Shown here piece by piece: positions 15,759 to 24,514 of a stretch of 44,549 bases of DNA. Location of the stretch: the NCBI GenBank assembly GCA_016793845.1, contig JAEULI010000127.1, forward strand, positions 1 to 44,549. Reading direction: 5' to 3'. The notes beneath the pieces are model-generated. The model was not told the DNA's origin. It searched no databases and worked only from the letters and a program-made list of their open reading frames with translations. This DNA is from Sphingosinicella sp. (lineage in GTDB: Bacteria > Pseudomonadota > Alphaproteobacteria > Sphingomonadales > Sphingomonadaceae). The first letter of the stretch is position 1. Every line of letters starts with the position of its first letter. A program made the position numbers and the translations under genes.

Positions 15759-16697
15759 ATGGCACGCGCATTCATTTTTCCGGGGCAGGGCAGCCAGTCG
15801 GTCGGCATGGGGCAGGCTCTCAGCCTTGCGAGCGCGGCTGCGCGCGAGGTGTTTCAGGAGGTCGACGAGGCGCTCGGGCAGAACCTCTCGAAGCTGATGT
15901 TCGAAGGCCCGGAGGCCGATCTCACGCTTACCGAGAACGCCCAGCCCGCGATCATGGCGAACGCCATCGCGGCGCTCCGCGTGCTCGAAAAGGAAGGCGG
16001 ACTGCTGCTTGCAGACAAGGCTGCCTACGTCGCGGGTCACAGCCTCGGCGAATACACGGCGCTGTGCGCGGCCGGCAGCCTCGGGCTTGCCGAGACGGCG
16101 CGGCTCCTGAAGCTGCGCGGGCAGGCGATGCAGGCGGCGGTGCCGGTGGGCGAGGGCGCGATGGCCGCGCTGCTCGGTCTCGACTTCGAAGCTGCCGTGA
16201 AGGCCGCCGCGGAAGGCGCTCAGGGTGAAGTCTGCCAGGCCGCGAACGACAACGCGCCGGGTCAGGTTGTCATTTCGGGCCACAAGGCCGCCGTCGAGCG
16301 CGCCATCGAGATCGCCAAGGGGCTCGGTGCGAAGCGAGGCATGTTGCTGCCGGTGTCCGCGCCGTTCCACTGTTCGCTGATGGCACCCGCCGCCGAAAAG
16401 ATGGCGGAAGCGCTGGCCGGCGCAAACGTCGCGGCGCCCTTCGTGCCCGTCGTTGCCAACGTCACCGCTGCGCCCGTCACCGATCCCGCCGAAATCCGCC
16501 GGCTTCTGGTGGAGCAGGTCACCGGCACCGTGCGCTGGCGCGAAAGCGTCCTTGCGATGGCGGGTCTCGGCGTCGACGGCTTCGTCGAGTTCGGCGGCAA
16601 GGTGCTCGGCCCGATGATCAAGCGCATCGCGCCCGATGCGGCAACGCTCAGCCTCGTTTCGATGGACGACATCGAAGCGGCGGCGAAGACACTCTAG
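15759..16697 (+). CDS. fabD: Malonyl-CoA:ACP transacylase
   Basis: FabD transfers malonyl from CoA to acyl carrier protein, the entry step of type II fatty-acid elongation in the cytoplasm. The 312-residue length is standard. The N-terminal FIFPGQGSQSVGMG loop, the nucleophile elbow GHSLGEY with S95, the malonate-binding arginine (LKLRGQAMQ) and the catalytic histidine H204 in PVSAPFHCSLM are all present. The gene begins a fabD-fabG-acpP-fabF-mltG cluster on the plus strand and is followed by fabG after 12 bases. A ribosome site of the GAAGGGG type precedes its ATG. Confidence 0.97.
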   Translation: MARAFIFPGQGSQSVGMGQALSLASAAAREVFQEVDEALGQNLSKLMFEGPEADLTLTENAQPAIMANAIAALRVLEKEGGLLLADKAAYVAGHSLGEYTALCAAGSLGLAETARLLKLRGQAMQAAVPVGEGAMAALLGLDFEAAVKAAAEGAQGEVCQAANDNAPGQVVISGHKAAVERAIEIAKGLGAKRGMLLPVSAPFHCSLMAPAAEKMAEALAGANVAAPFVPVVANVTAAPVTDPAEIRRLLVEQVTGTVRWRESVLAMAGLGVDGFVEFGGKVLGPMIKRIAPDAATLSLVSMDDIEAAAKTL

Positions 16698-16709
16698 GGG
16701 AGGCAAGAC

Positions 16710-17447
16710 ATGTTCGATCTCACCGGCATGAAGGCGCTCGTCACGGGCGCGAGCGGCGGCATCGGTTCGTCGATCGCGAAAGCACTGGCGGCGCAGGGCG
16801 CGACAGTCGCGCTGTCCGGCACCCGCGAGGAGGCCCTGAAGGCGGTCGCGGCCGAAATCGGCGGCACCACGCACATCCTTCCCTGCAATCTTTCGGACAG
16901 CGCCGCGGTCGACGCGCTCGTCGGGCAGGCGGTCGAGGCGATGGGCGGCATCGACATCCTCGTCAACAACGCGGGCGTTACGCGCGACAATCTCGCTATG
17001 CGCATGAAGGACGAGGAGTGGACGGACGTGATCCGCATCAACCTCGAAGCGGCCTTCCGCCTCTCGCGCGCCGCGCTCAAACCCATGATGAAGGCGCGTT
17101 TCGGGCGGATCATCTCGATCACGTCGGTCGTCGGTGCCACCGGCAATCCGGGCCAGATGAACTACGCCGCCTCGAAGGCGGGCCTCGTCGGCATGTCGAA
17201 GGCGCTCGCGCAGGAAGTCGCCAGCCGCAACATCACCGTGAACTGCGTTGCGCCGGGCTTCATCCTCTCGGCGATGACCGATGCGCTCCCCGATGCCCAG
17301 AAAGAGGCGCTCACGGGCCGGATTCCGGCCGGTCGCCTCGGCGAAGGCGGCGACGTGGCGGGTGCGGTCGTCTATCTCGCCAGCCGTGAAGCCGGCTATG
17401 TTACCGGCCAGACACTTCATGTGAATGGCGGAATGGCGATGATCTGA
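16710..17447 (+). CDS. fabG: 3-oxoacyl-ACP reductase
   Basis: FabG reduces beta-ketoacyl-ACP with NADPH. The 245-residue short-chain dehydrogenase has the nucleotide-binding TGASGGIG motif (12-19), NNAG at 86-89, and the catalytic S139, Y152 and K156 (S in ITSVVG, then NYAASKAG). The C-terminal VNGGMAMI matches the family's usual end. A GGGAGG ribosome site lies before the ATG. It follows fabD by 12 bases, so the two are co-transcribed, and acpP follows after 82 bases. Confidence 0.97.
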   Translation: MFDLTGMKALVTGASGGIGSSIAKALAAQGATVALSGTREEALKAVAAEIGGTTHILPCNLSDSAAVDALVGQAVEAMGGIDILVNNAGVTRDNLAMRMKDEEWTDVIRINLEAAFRLSRAALKPMMKARFGRIISITSVVGATGNPGQMNYAASKAGLVGMSKALAQEVASRNITVNCVAPGFILSAMTDALPDAQKEALTGRIPAGRLGEGGDVAGAVVYLASREAGYVTGQTLHVNGGMAMI

Positions 17448-17529
17448 GCTACACGGGGACTTGCAAGGCCACGGCCACCCGGCTACTGCCAAATCAAACG
17501 TAATCCTGTTCTTCTGAGGGGACCATTAT

Positions 17530-17769
17530 ATGAGCGATGTCGCAGAACGCGTGAAGAAGATCGTCGTCGAACACCTCGGCGTCGAGCCGGACAAGGTGAC
17601 CGAGGACGCGAGCTTCATCGACGATCTCGGCGCGGACAGCCTCGACACGGTCGAGCTGGTGATGGCGTTCGAGGAAGAGTTCGGCGTCGAGATCCCTGAC
17701 GATGCCGCCGAGAAGATCCTCACCGTGAAGGACGCCATCGGCTACATCGAGGAAAACAGCGCCGCCTGA
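17530..17769 (+). CDS. acpP: Acyl carrier protein
   Basis: This is the small acidic carrier on which fatty acids are built. All 79 residues fit the four-helix ACP fold, and S37 in [13 protein letters not shown] is the attachment site for 4'-phosphopantetheine. A TGAGGGGAC ribosome site precedes the ATG. The 82-base gap after fabG leaves room for an additional promoter, and a strong hairpin after the gene may uncouple its very high expression from fabF downstream. Confidence 0.98.
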   Translation: MSDVAERVKKIVVEHLGVEPDKVTEDASFIDDLGADSLDTVELVMAFEEEFGVEIPDDAAEKILTVKDAIGYIEENSAA

Positions 17770-17805
17770 TACGGGGACGCTTGCCGGACCAAACGGCACG
17801 GAATC

Positions 17806-17842
17806 GCGAGCGGCTCCCCGGAAAAGCCGGAGGGCCGCTCGC
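17806..17842 (+). terminator. Hairpin between acpP and fabF, partial terminator or mRNA stabiliser
   Basis: GCGAGCGGC (17806-17814) pairs exactly with GCCGCTCGC (17834-17842), with an inner CCGG/CCGG helix around AAAAG. The run after it is only TTGTTA, so termination should be incomplete. It sits between acpP and fabF and could set the acpP to fabF transcript ratio. Confidence 0.6.
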
Positions 17843-17868
17843 TTGTTATCAGGACACGGGAGAACCGA

Positions 17869-19128
17869 ATGCGCCGCGTCGTCGTCACCGGACTGGGTCT
17901 TGTCACACCGCTTGGCGGGGACGTTGAATCCAGCTGGCGCAATATCCTTGCCTCGAAGTCGGGCGCTGCGCGCATCACCCGGTTCGACCCGTCGGATCAG
18001 GCCTGCACCATCGCGTGCGAGGTGAAGATGGACGGCCGCGAGGACGGCTGGGATGTCTCGAAGCGTGTTGATCACAAGGTCCAGCGCCAGGTCGACCTGT
18101 TCATCCAGTTCGGCATCGATGCCGCCGGCCAGGCAATCGAGGACGCGGGCCTCGCCAACCTCACCGACGAGCAGAAGCTGCGTGCGGGCTGCTCGATCGG
18201 CTCGGGCATCGGCGGTCTGCCGGGCATCGAATCCGAATCGATCGTGCTCCATGAAAAGGGCCCGCGCCGCGTCAGCCCGCACTTCGTGCACGGCCGACTC
18301 ATCAACCTCGTGTCGGGTCAGGTCTCGATCAAGTACGGCCTGATGGGCCCGAACCACGCCGTCGTCACCGCCTGCTCCACGGGCGCGCACTCGATCGGCG
18401 ATGCCGCGCGCATGATCGCGCTCGATGATGCAGACATCATGCTGGCGGGTGGCGCCGAAAGCGCGATCTGCCCGCTCGGCATCGCCGGTTTCGCACAGGC
18501 CCGCGCGCTCTCCACGGCGTTCAACGACCAGCCGGAACGCGCCAGCCGCCCCTACGACAAGGACCGCGACGGCTTCGTGATGGGCGAAGGCGCGGGCGTC
18601 GTCGTGCTCGAAGAGTATGAGCACGCGAAGAAGCGCGGCGCGAAGATTTATGGCGAGGTCGTCGGCTACGGTCTCACCGGCGACGCCTACCACGTCACCG
18701 CGCCGCATCCCGAAGGCTTCGGCGGTTTCCGTTCGATGCAGATGGCGCTGAAGAAGGCGGGCATGAACCCCGCCGACATCGACTACATTAACGCCCATGG
18801 CACCTCGACGCCGCTCGGCGACGAGATCGAACTCGGTGCGGTTCGCCGCCTGTTCGGCAGTGCGATGGATACGGTGTCGATGTCGTCGACGAAGAGCGCG
18901 ATCGGGCACCTTCTGGGCGGCGCCGGCGCGGTCGAGACGATCTTCTGCCTGCTCGCCATCCGCGACCAGATCGCCCCGCCGACGATCAACCTCGAAAACC
19001 CGAGCGATGGCTGCGCGGGTGTCGACCTCGTCCCGCTCGTCGCGCGTGAGCGCAAGATCAAGGCCGCGCTCAACAACAGCTTCGGTTTCGGCGGCACCAA
19101 CGCCTCGCTGATCGTCAAGGCACTCTGA
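17869..19128 (+). CDS. fabF: 3-oxoacyl-ACP synthase II
   Basis: FabF condenses malonyl-ACP with growing acyl-ACP. The 419-residue protein has the thiolase-fold Cys-His-His triad: C169 in TACSTGAHS, H310 in NAHGTSTPLGD and H347 in KSAIGHLLGGAGA, plus the C-terminal NNSFGFGGTNASL. A GGGAGAA ribosome site precedes the ATG. It is in the usual place after acpP and four bases before mltG, so fabF and mltG are translated from one message, as in many Proteobacteria. Confidence 0.98.
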   Translation: MRRVVVTGLGLVTPLGGDVESSWRNILASKSGAARITRFDPSDQACTIACEVKMDGREDGWDVSKRVDHKVQRQVDLFIQFGIDAAGQAIEDAGLANLTDEQKLRAGCSIGSGIGGLPGIESESIVLHEKGPRRVSPHFVHGRLINLVSGQVSIKYGLMGPNHAVVTACSTGAHSIGDAARMIALDDADIMLAGGAESAICPLGIAGFAQARALSTAFNDQPERASRPYDKDRDGFVMGEGAGVVVLEEYEHAKKRGAKIYGEVVGYGLTGDAYHVTAPHPEGFGGFRSMQMALKKAGMNPADIDYINAHGTSTPLGDEIELGAVRRLFGSAMDTVSMSSTKSAIGHLLGGAGAVETIFCLLAIRDQIAPPTINLENPSDGCAGVDLVPLVARERKIKAALNNSFGFGGTNASLIVKAL

Positions 19129-19132
19129 CCGT

Positions 19133-20092
19133 ATGAAAAAGCTGCTGGTCGCCATCGTCATCGCGGCGCTGGCGGCGGCTGCCGTGCTTGCTTTCCAGTG
19201 GACCGCCAGCGGTCCGCTCATGAAGGATGCGGACGTCATCGTGCCGCGCGGCGCATCGCTCGCGGCCACCGCCGTCCAGCTCGAAAAGGCAGGCGCGATC
19301 CGCTCGTCGGACGCGTTCCGGCTGATGGCGCGCGTGCTTGGCTCCGGGGCGCCGGTCAAGGCGGGCGAGTTCCGCATCCCCGCGGGCAGCAGCGCGGCGG
19401 CGATCCTGCGCATCCTCCAGCATGGCGAACCGCTCCAGCGGCTGATCGTCGTGCCCGAAGGTTTGCCGTCGATTCTCGTCCATGAAAGGCTGATGGCCGA
19501 AGACCTACTCACCGGCGATGTGGAGGTTCCTGCGGAAGGCTCGGTGCTTCCGGGCGGCTACAGCTTCGAGCGCGGCGAGCCCCGCGCCGCCGTGCTCAAG
19601 CGGATGCAGGACGCGATGACGAAGACGCTCGCCGAGCTTTGGCCGGCGCGCAAATCCTCATCGGTCGTCAAGACGCCGGAGGAGGCTGTGAACCTCGCCG
19701 CCATCGTCGAGAAGGAAACCGCGAAGGCGGAGGAACGCCGCACGATCGCGGGCGTCTATTCGAACCGCATCCGCATCGGCATGATGCTGCAGGCCGATCC
19801 TACGGTGATCTACCCGATCACGAAGGGCAAACCGCTCGGCCGCCGTATCCGCCAGTCGGAACTGCGCGCCGACAACGGCTACAACACCTATGCGAAGGCG
19901 GGGCTTCCAACGGGGCCGATCGCCAATCCGGGGCGCGCGTCGATCGAAGCCGTGCTCGATCCCGAAACCACCGACGCGCTCTATTTCGTGGCGGACGGCA
20001 CCGGCGGCCACGTGTTCGCGCGCACGCTTGCCGAGCACAACGCCAATGTCGTGAAGTGGCGGGCGATCCGCCGGGAACGCGGCGAGCTATAG
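19133..20092 (+). CDS. mltG: Endolytic murein transglycosylase MltG
   Basis: MltG cuts nascent glycan strands within the chain and is thought to release newly made peptidoglycan from its lipid anchor. The 319-residue protein has one N-terminal membrane helix (about 3-22), a LysM-like region and the YceG catalytic domain with the signature VNLAAIVEKETAKAEERRTIAGVYSNRI containing the catalytic glutamate near residue 193, and QADPTVIYPITKGKPLGRRI. The gene starts four bases after fabF. Its end overlaps the convergent NlpC/P60 gene by six bases. Confidence 0.96.
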   Translation: MKKLLVAIVIAALAAAAVLAFQWTASGPLMKDADVIVPRGASLAATAVQLEKAGAIRSSDAFRLMARVLGSGAPVKAGEFRIPAGSSAAAILRILQHGEPLQRLIVVPEGLPSILVHERLMAEDLLTGDVEVPAEGSVLPGGYSFERGEPRAAVLKRMQDAMTKTLAELWPARKSSSVVKTPEEAVNLAAIVEKETAKAEERRTIAGVYSNRIRIGMMLQADPTVIYPITKGKPLGRRIRQSELRADNGYNTYAKAGLPTGPIANPGRASIEAVLDPETTDALYFVADGTGGHVFARTLAEHNANVVKWRAIRRERGEL

Positions 20093-20932
20093 TCTCCGTA
20101 CTGCTGTCACCGGCGCGTCGTACTGCGGCAGCAGGCGGCCCACCACATCGTCGAGCGGCTCGATCACCGTCGACATGAAGAAGGCGTTGGCGTGGAGCAG
20201 CCGGGACTCGTCGAACATGAAGCCGACGTGCCCGGGGAAGAACACGAGGTCCCCGCGCCGGTAACGCCGGTCCTCGACCTCCCGCCCGAGCGCCGCCTGC
20301 ATGTCGCTGTCGCGGGGGCAGCCGATGCCGCACGCATCGAGCGCGACCTGCACGAGGCCCGAGCAGTCGAGCCCGCCACGCGTGCGCCCGCCCCACTTGT
20401 AGGGCGTGCCGAGGACCAGTTCGGCAATCGCCACCGGATCAGCGGCGCGGTCATCGATCGCGGCGATGTGGCGCCTGTGAACATAGCCCCCGGCGGCGGA
20501 CACGAATTTCTCGTCATGCTCCACGGCGCGGGTCAGCGCCCCCATCGGCAGCGCGCCGATCACGGTGGATTTGATGTCGGGCTTCGCGAAAACGAGCGCG
20601 GTCGGCGCAGCAATCCGGTGCGTCGGCGCCTCGGTGCCTTCGGCAAGCAGCGCGGCATCGACATAGCCGACATAATGGTCGTGAACGCTGTAGCCCCATG
20701 CGACGCCGCCCGACACGTCGAGCACGTCGAACGCCTCCCCCGAAAGCAGCTCGCTCACTGCGACGGCATCCAATTCCGACGCCTTGCGGATGGGCGCTTG
20801 CGGCGCGGTCAGCCGATGGCGAACGGCAAGCGCGAAGCGCGGCGCCTCGACAAGCCCTTCGAGGGCTACATCGGCAAGATCATCCCGCCACGCGTTGATG
20901 CGTGGGTCGGGATATGGAGAAGCAGCCGCCAT
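20087..20932 (-). CDS. NlpC/P60-family cell-wall endopeptidase
   Basis: This 281-residue protein has SH3-like regions (about 50-100 and 105-155) followed by a C40 NlpC/P60 domain with catalytic C190 in GLDCSGLVQ, H235 in GHVGF and H247 in LLHANAF, typical of enzymes that cleave D-glutamyl-meso-diaminopimelate or similar peptide bonds. It has no signal peptide, so it probably works on recycled muropeptides in the cytoplasm. The start at 20932 lies within the left arm of the long inverted repeat (20918-21060), which encodes the first residues (MAAAS); no good ribosome site is present, so the true start could differ. Its end overlaps mltG by six bases. Confidence 0.9.
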   Translation of the reverse strand: MAAASPYPDPRINAWRDDLADVALEGLVEAPRFALAVRHRLTAPQAPIRKASELDAVAVSELLSGEAFDVLDVSGGVAWGYSVHDHYVGYVDAALLAEGTEAPTHRIAAPTALVFAKPDIKSTVIGALPMGALTRAVEHDEKFVSAAGGYVHRRHIAAIDDRAADPVAIAELVLGTPYKWGGRTRGGLDCSGLVQVALDACGIGCPRDSDMQAALGREVEDRRYRRGDLVFFPGHVGFMFDESRLLHANAFFMSTVIEPLDDVVGRLLPQYDAPVTAVRRL

Positions 20933-21060
20933 TCCGGTCAGGCCGCGGCGAAAATGGTGGATTTCGAGAACCGGCGCGCAGCGTACATCAGTACGTGAGC
21001 ACCGGAAGCGCAGAACGTCGCCGTTTGCAGCCCGGCATCACCGGAATGGCGGCTGCTTCT
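20918..21060. repeat. 143-base element with perfect 21-base inverted-repeat arms
   Basis: The 21 bases at 20918-20938 are the exact reverse complement of 21040-21060. Inside are nested symmetric pieces (CGTAC-ATCA-GTACG at the centre, flanked by CCGG pairs and a GGCGA/TCGCC pair), so the whole can fold as a long branched hairpin. The left arm contains the NlpC/P60 start codon and the right arm contains the MarR gene's TAG stop, so the element exactly fills the space between them. It resembles a small non-autonomous repeat; I see no second copy in this window. Confidence 0.8.
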
Positions 21061-21448
21061 AGAGGTAGGCGCGATCCTCGCGTTCGGTGTTGCGGTTGGC
21101 ATGGCCCTGCGTCGTCTCGATCATTCCTGCGAAGGTCTCGAGGAATTCGTGGCCCTGCGCCGTCCGTTCGACGAAGATGTTGCGCAGGTCACTCTCGTCC
21201 TTCTGGCGGCGGATATAGCCGAAGGCGCCGAGCGTGTTGAGTGCCCGCGTGATGACGGGTTTCGAAACCCTGAGCTTGGCTGCAAGGCCGCGCACCGTGT
21301 GTGGTCCCTGTGTCAGGTAGACGAGCAGCAGCAGCGCCATCTGCCGGTTGGTAAGATCCGGACGGTTCGATTGTACATACGCGATAACCGTCTGCATCCA
21401 GGGGCTGAGGAGCGCATCAATCCGGTCGTCTAGGCCTGAGAGGGTCAT
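21059..21448 (-). CDS. MarR-family transcriptional regulator
   Basis: This small winged-helix protein has LTNRQMALLLLVYLTQGPHTVRGLAAKLRVSKPVITRALNTLGAFGYIRRQKDESDLRNIFVE, containing the recognition helix (VSKPVITRALNTL) and the D-x-R wing of MarR proteins. I prefer the internal ATG at 21448 (129 residues, MTLSGLDDRIDALLS), since the upstream ATG at 21484 has no ribosome site and adds an atypical leader. The stop codon lies in the right arm of the inverted repeat. It follows the M17 aminopeptidase gene in the same direction and precedes the NlpC/P60 gene. Its target and ligand are unknown. Confidence 0.88.
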   Translation of the reverse strand: MTLSGLDDRIDALLSPWMQTVIAYVQSNRPDLTNRQMALLLLVYLTQGPHTVRGLAAKLRVSKPVITRALNTLGAFGYIRRQKDESDLRNIFVERTAQGHEFLETFAGMIETTQGHANRNTEREDRAYL

Positions 21449-21538
21449 GGCTGTTTCACCCGTTATGTCGTTTCGGGTCACCATATTTTAACGGGAGTTA
21501 ATGATGTGTTGATAATTTGGGTTAACCCGTTGAAGCGT

Positions 21539-22939
21539 TCATTCGGCGCGATGATTGCCGTAACGTTTCTCAATATACGCCCAAAACGCACGTAGACCCA
21601 GCGCTTCCCCGCCTTTCGGGCGGCCCGGTTTCGCCGTCGGCATCCACGCGAACGTATCAAGGTGCGCCCACGGCGTTTTCGGATCGACGAATTTTTCGAG
21701 GTAGAGCGCTGCGGTGATCGCCCCGGCGAACGCGCCCGAAGCGCTGTTGTTGATGTCTGCCACGTCGGACTTCAGCATTTCCGCATAGGGTTTCCACAGC
21801 GGCATCCGCCACAGCGGGTCGCCGCTCGCCCCGGCGCCTTCGAGCAGCCCCTCGGCAAGCGCCTCGTCGTTGGCGAAGAGCGCGGGGAGATCGGGGCCGA
21901 GCGCCACGCGCGCTGCGCCGGTCAATGTCGCGAAGTCGAGGATCATCTCCGGGCTGTCCTCGCCCGCGAGCGCGAGTGCGTCGCACAGCACCAGCCGCCC
22001 CTCGGCATCGGTGTTGCCGATCTCGACGGAGAGGCCCTTGCGCGTCTTGATGATGTCGCCCGGCCGGAACGCGCCGCCGTCGATGGCGTTCTCGACCGCT
22101 GGGATGAGGAGGCGCAGCCGCACGCGCAGCTTCGCGCCCATCACGAGGCCCGCAAGCGCAAGCGCGTGCGCCGCGCCGCCCATGTCCTTCTTCATCAGCA
22201 GCATGTTGCCCGCGCTCTTGATGTCGAGCCCGCCCGAATCGAAGCACACGCCCTTGCCGATGAGCGTCAGCTTCGGGTCGCCCTTGCGGCCCCAGCTCAT
22301 GTCGATCAGCCGGGGTTCACGGCCCGCGCCGGCGGCGCGGCCAACCGCGTGGATCGTCGGGAAGTTCGCCGCCAGCAGATCATCGCCGGTGGTGACCTTC
22401 ACCTCGGCGCCGTGGTGACGCGCGACATCGCGCACGGCCGCCTCCAGCGCCTCGGGCCCCATGTCCTCGGCAGGTGTGTTGACGAGATCGCGGATCAGAA
22501 CCTGCGCGTCCGCAAGCCGCGCGAGCGCCGCGATGTCGACCGACTTCGGGACCAGAAGCGTCCGCGGCTCGAGGGGCTTGGGTTCGGAAAGGTAGCGCGT
22601 GAACGTGTAGTGCGCGAGCATCCAGCCGAGCGCAGCCGCGCCCCCTTCGCGGCCCGCCGCGAGCCTGTAGCGCCCGGCAGGCAGGGCTTTCACGGCACCG
22701 GCAAGGTCCCACGGGCCGAGCGTGGCGGGGGCGCCGAAGGCGGCGCTCCAGCTTTCCGCCTCGCTCCCCGGAAGGATCACCCGCGTACCGGCCGCGCCCT
22801 TGAACTGCGCGGCTTCCACCGCGGCGCGCGCACGTGCCGGCAGCGCGTCCCGCCACGCCTCGAAGCCGGCGGGATCGACAAGCGCGATCTCACGGGCGTC
22901 CTGTCCCGTGTCATGTTCGATAAGGCTGGCAGATTCCAT
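21539..22939 (-). CDS. Leucyl aminopeptidase family (M17) metallopeptidase
   Basis: The 466-residue protein has the M17 catalytic C-terminal domain with its di-metal ligands: K229 and D234 in IGKGVCFDSGGLDIK, K241, D252 in KKDMGG, and D311/E313 with catalytic R315 in GNTDAEGRLVLCD. The N-terminal domain is shorter and divergent compared with E. coli PepA, matching the group often annotated as leucyl aminopeptidase family protein (PepB-like). It removes N-terminal residues from cytosolic peptides, a role compatible with the window's peptide-use theme, though its location beside MarR and SapC suggests general housekeeping. It is divergent from the sapC-family gene with 104 bases between. Confidence 0.94.
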   Translation of the reverse strand: MESASLIEHDTGQDAREIALVDPAGFEAWRDALPARARAAVEAAQFKGAAGTRVILPGSEAESWSAAFGAPATLGPWDLAGAVKALPAGRYRLAAGREGGAAALGWMLAHYTFTRYLSEPKPLEPRTLLVPKSVDIAALARLADAQVLIRDLVNTPAEDMGPEALEAAVRDVARHHGAEVKVTTGDDLLAANFPTIHAVGRAAGAGREPRLIDMSWGRKGDPKLTLIGKGVCFDSGGLDIKSAGNMLLMKKDMGGAAHALALAGLVMGAKLRVRLRLLIPAVENAIDGGAFRPGDIIKTRKGLSVEIGNTDAEGRLVLCDALALAGEDSPEMILDFATLTGAARVALGPDLPALFANDEALAEGLLEGAGASGDPLWRMPLWKPYAEMLKSDVADINNSASGAFAGAITAALYLEKFVDPKTPWAHLDTFAWMPTAKPGRPKGGEALGLRAFWAYIEKRYGNHRAE

Positions 22940-23043
22940 CGTGTTCGCGCTTTTCCGTTCCTGCTCTTCGCTTGCCGCGAAGCGGCAGACCGCCTAAACG
23001 GTCGGCCAAATTTCAACTCCGTACCTGCGCCTGAAGGAACACA

Positions 23044-23808
23044 ATGGCCACCAATCCGCAAGCCGCCCAGTTGCCGCCGCTCTACAACGCGCTCGCGCCG
23101 CTCTCCTCGACGGTGCATCAGGCGCTCGGGCTGAAGTCTCGTACGGGCGCGCCCTTCGCGCGCGGGCTGCACGCGATCCCGATCACGGTCGACGAGTTCC
23201 ACCTCGTGCAGCGCCACTACCCGATCGTGTTCGCGGCTGGCCAGACGCCGGTGCCGCTCGCGCTCACTTCGCTCAGCGAAGGCCAGAACCTGTTCGTCGA
23301 CGAAGCGGGCAACTGGCGCGCCGGCACCTATGTGCCTGCCTATGTGCGCCGCTATCCGTTCCTCCTCGCGCGGATCAATCCGCAGTCCGAGGAGCTGACG
23401 CTGTGCTTCGACGAGACCTCCGAGGATCTCGGCGCCGATGAGGGCGATGCGCTTTTCAAGGATGGCGAGGCGACCGATGTCGTGAAGAACGTCCTCGAAT
23501 TCTGCGAGCAGTTCGAAAACTCGATGCGCAAGACGCAGGCGTTCGTTCAGGAGCTCGAAAAGGGTGAATTCCTGATGGACGGCGAGGTTTCCATCCAGAT
23601 GGATGGCATGGCGCAGCCCGCGATCTACCGCGGCTTCAAGATGATCTCGCAGGACAAGATCCGCGACCTGCGCGGCGATCAGGCGCGCAAGCTCATCCAG
23701 AACGGCATGTTGCCGCTGATATACGCGCACCTCTTCTCGCTGTCCTACGTCACCGACCTGTTCTCGCAGGGCGCGGCGAAAAACGCGGCTGAAAAAACCG
23801 AGGCCTGA
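23044..23808 (+). CDS. SapC-family protein
   Basis: The 254-residue protein matches the SapC family named after a Campylobacter surface-layer locus protein: an N-terminal HAIPITVDEFHLVQRHYPIVFA block, the YVPAYVRRYPFLLARI core and a C-terminal FKMISQDKIRDLRGDQARKLIQNGMLPLIYAHLFSL region. No signal peptide or membrane segment is present. In alphaproteobacteria it is a widespread single gene without a firmly established role. A GAAGGAAC ribosome site lies just before the ATG. It is divergent from the M17 peptidase gene. Confidence 0.93.
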   Translation: MATNPQAAQLPPLYNALAPLSSTVHQALGLKSRTGAPFARGLHAIPITVDEFHLVQRHYPIVFAAGQTPVPLALTSLSEGQNLFVDEAGNWRAGTYVPAYVRRYPFLLARINPQSEELTLCFDETSEDLGADEGDALFKDGEATDVVKNVLEFCEQFENSMRKTQAFVQELEKGEFLMDGEVSIQMDGMAQPAIYRGFKMISQDKIRDLRGDQARKLIQNGMLPLIYAHLFSLSYVTDLFSQGAAKNAAEKTEA

Positions 23809-23890
23809 TCGCTTTCCCGCGCTGTCTTGCACCGCAGGGGATTCGCCCTAGACTCCCCGTACGTGCAGGGCAATCGCAGGAAGGGGCCTC

Positions 23891-24445
23891 ATGGCAACGG
23901 TTCACAGCAGCTATTCGAAAACGGCGATCACGCTTCACTGGCTGATCGCCGTTCTCGTTCTCGGCAATATCGTCGGCGCGGTCTACGCCGAAGGGCTCCC
24001 GGATGCGGAGCGCGGCGCCGTCATGGGCATTCACAAATCGATCGGCATCACCGTCCTCGCGCTCACGGTGTGGCGGCTCGTGATGCGGCTGAAGGCGGGC
24101 TTCCTCGCGCTGCCCGCGCACATGAAGGGGTGGGAGATCTTTCTCGCCCGCCTCACGCACATCGGCTTCTACGTATTGCTGCTCCTGCTGCCGCTGAGCG
24201 GCTGGGCGTTTGCTGCGAGCCCCGAGCGGCCGCTCGTGTGGTTCGATCTTATTCCGATTCCCGATTCACCGCTGGGGAAGGCGGGGCGTGGTTTCTTCCA
24301 TGCGCTGCATGGGCCCGCCGCGTTCCTGGCGCTCGTGCTCGTTGTTCTGCACGTTCTGGGCGCTTTGAAGCACCATTTCCTCGATCGCGACGACGTTCTG
24401 GCGAGAATGTTGCCTTTTTTGCGAAAAAATCGGGCAGACGCTTGA
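23891..24445 (+). CDS. Cytochrome b561, diheme membrane electron carrier
   Basis: This 184-residue inner-membrane protein has four hydrophobic helices and the family's heme-ligand histidines (H16 in ITLHWL, H48 in GIHKSIG, H140 in HALHGPAA and H154 in VVLHVLG). CybB-type proteins pass electrons between quinol and periplasmic acceptors and can act as superoxide:ubiquinone oxidoreductases. A GAAGGGG ribosome site precedes the ATG. It is 82 bases behind the SapC-family gene; a predicted small RNA follows it. Confidence 0.95.
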   Translation: MATVHSSYSKTAITLHWLIAVLVLGNIVGAVYAEGLPDAERGAVMGIHKSIGITVLALTVWRLVMRLKAGFLALPAHMKGWEIFLARLTHIGFYVLLLLLPLSGWAFAASPERPLVWFDLIPIPDSPLGKAGRGFFHALHGPAAFLALVLVVLHVLGALKHHFLDRDDVLARMLPFLRKNRADA

Positions 24446-24514
24446 AAACTTAACAATTCCGGCCCATCTTGATTTTGGGCGGCGCTGCGTTCCCCCCCTT
24501 TTGCGCGGCACGCC

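Noticed and set aside
21449-21484. Upstream ATG extending the MarR gene by 12 residues
   Set aside because: It has no ribosome site and the added leader is unlike MarR N-termini; the ATG at 21448 begins the family-like sequence.
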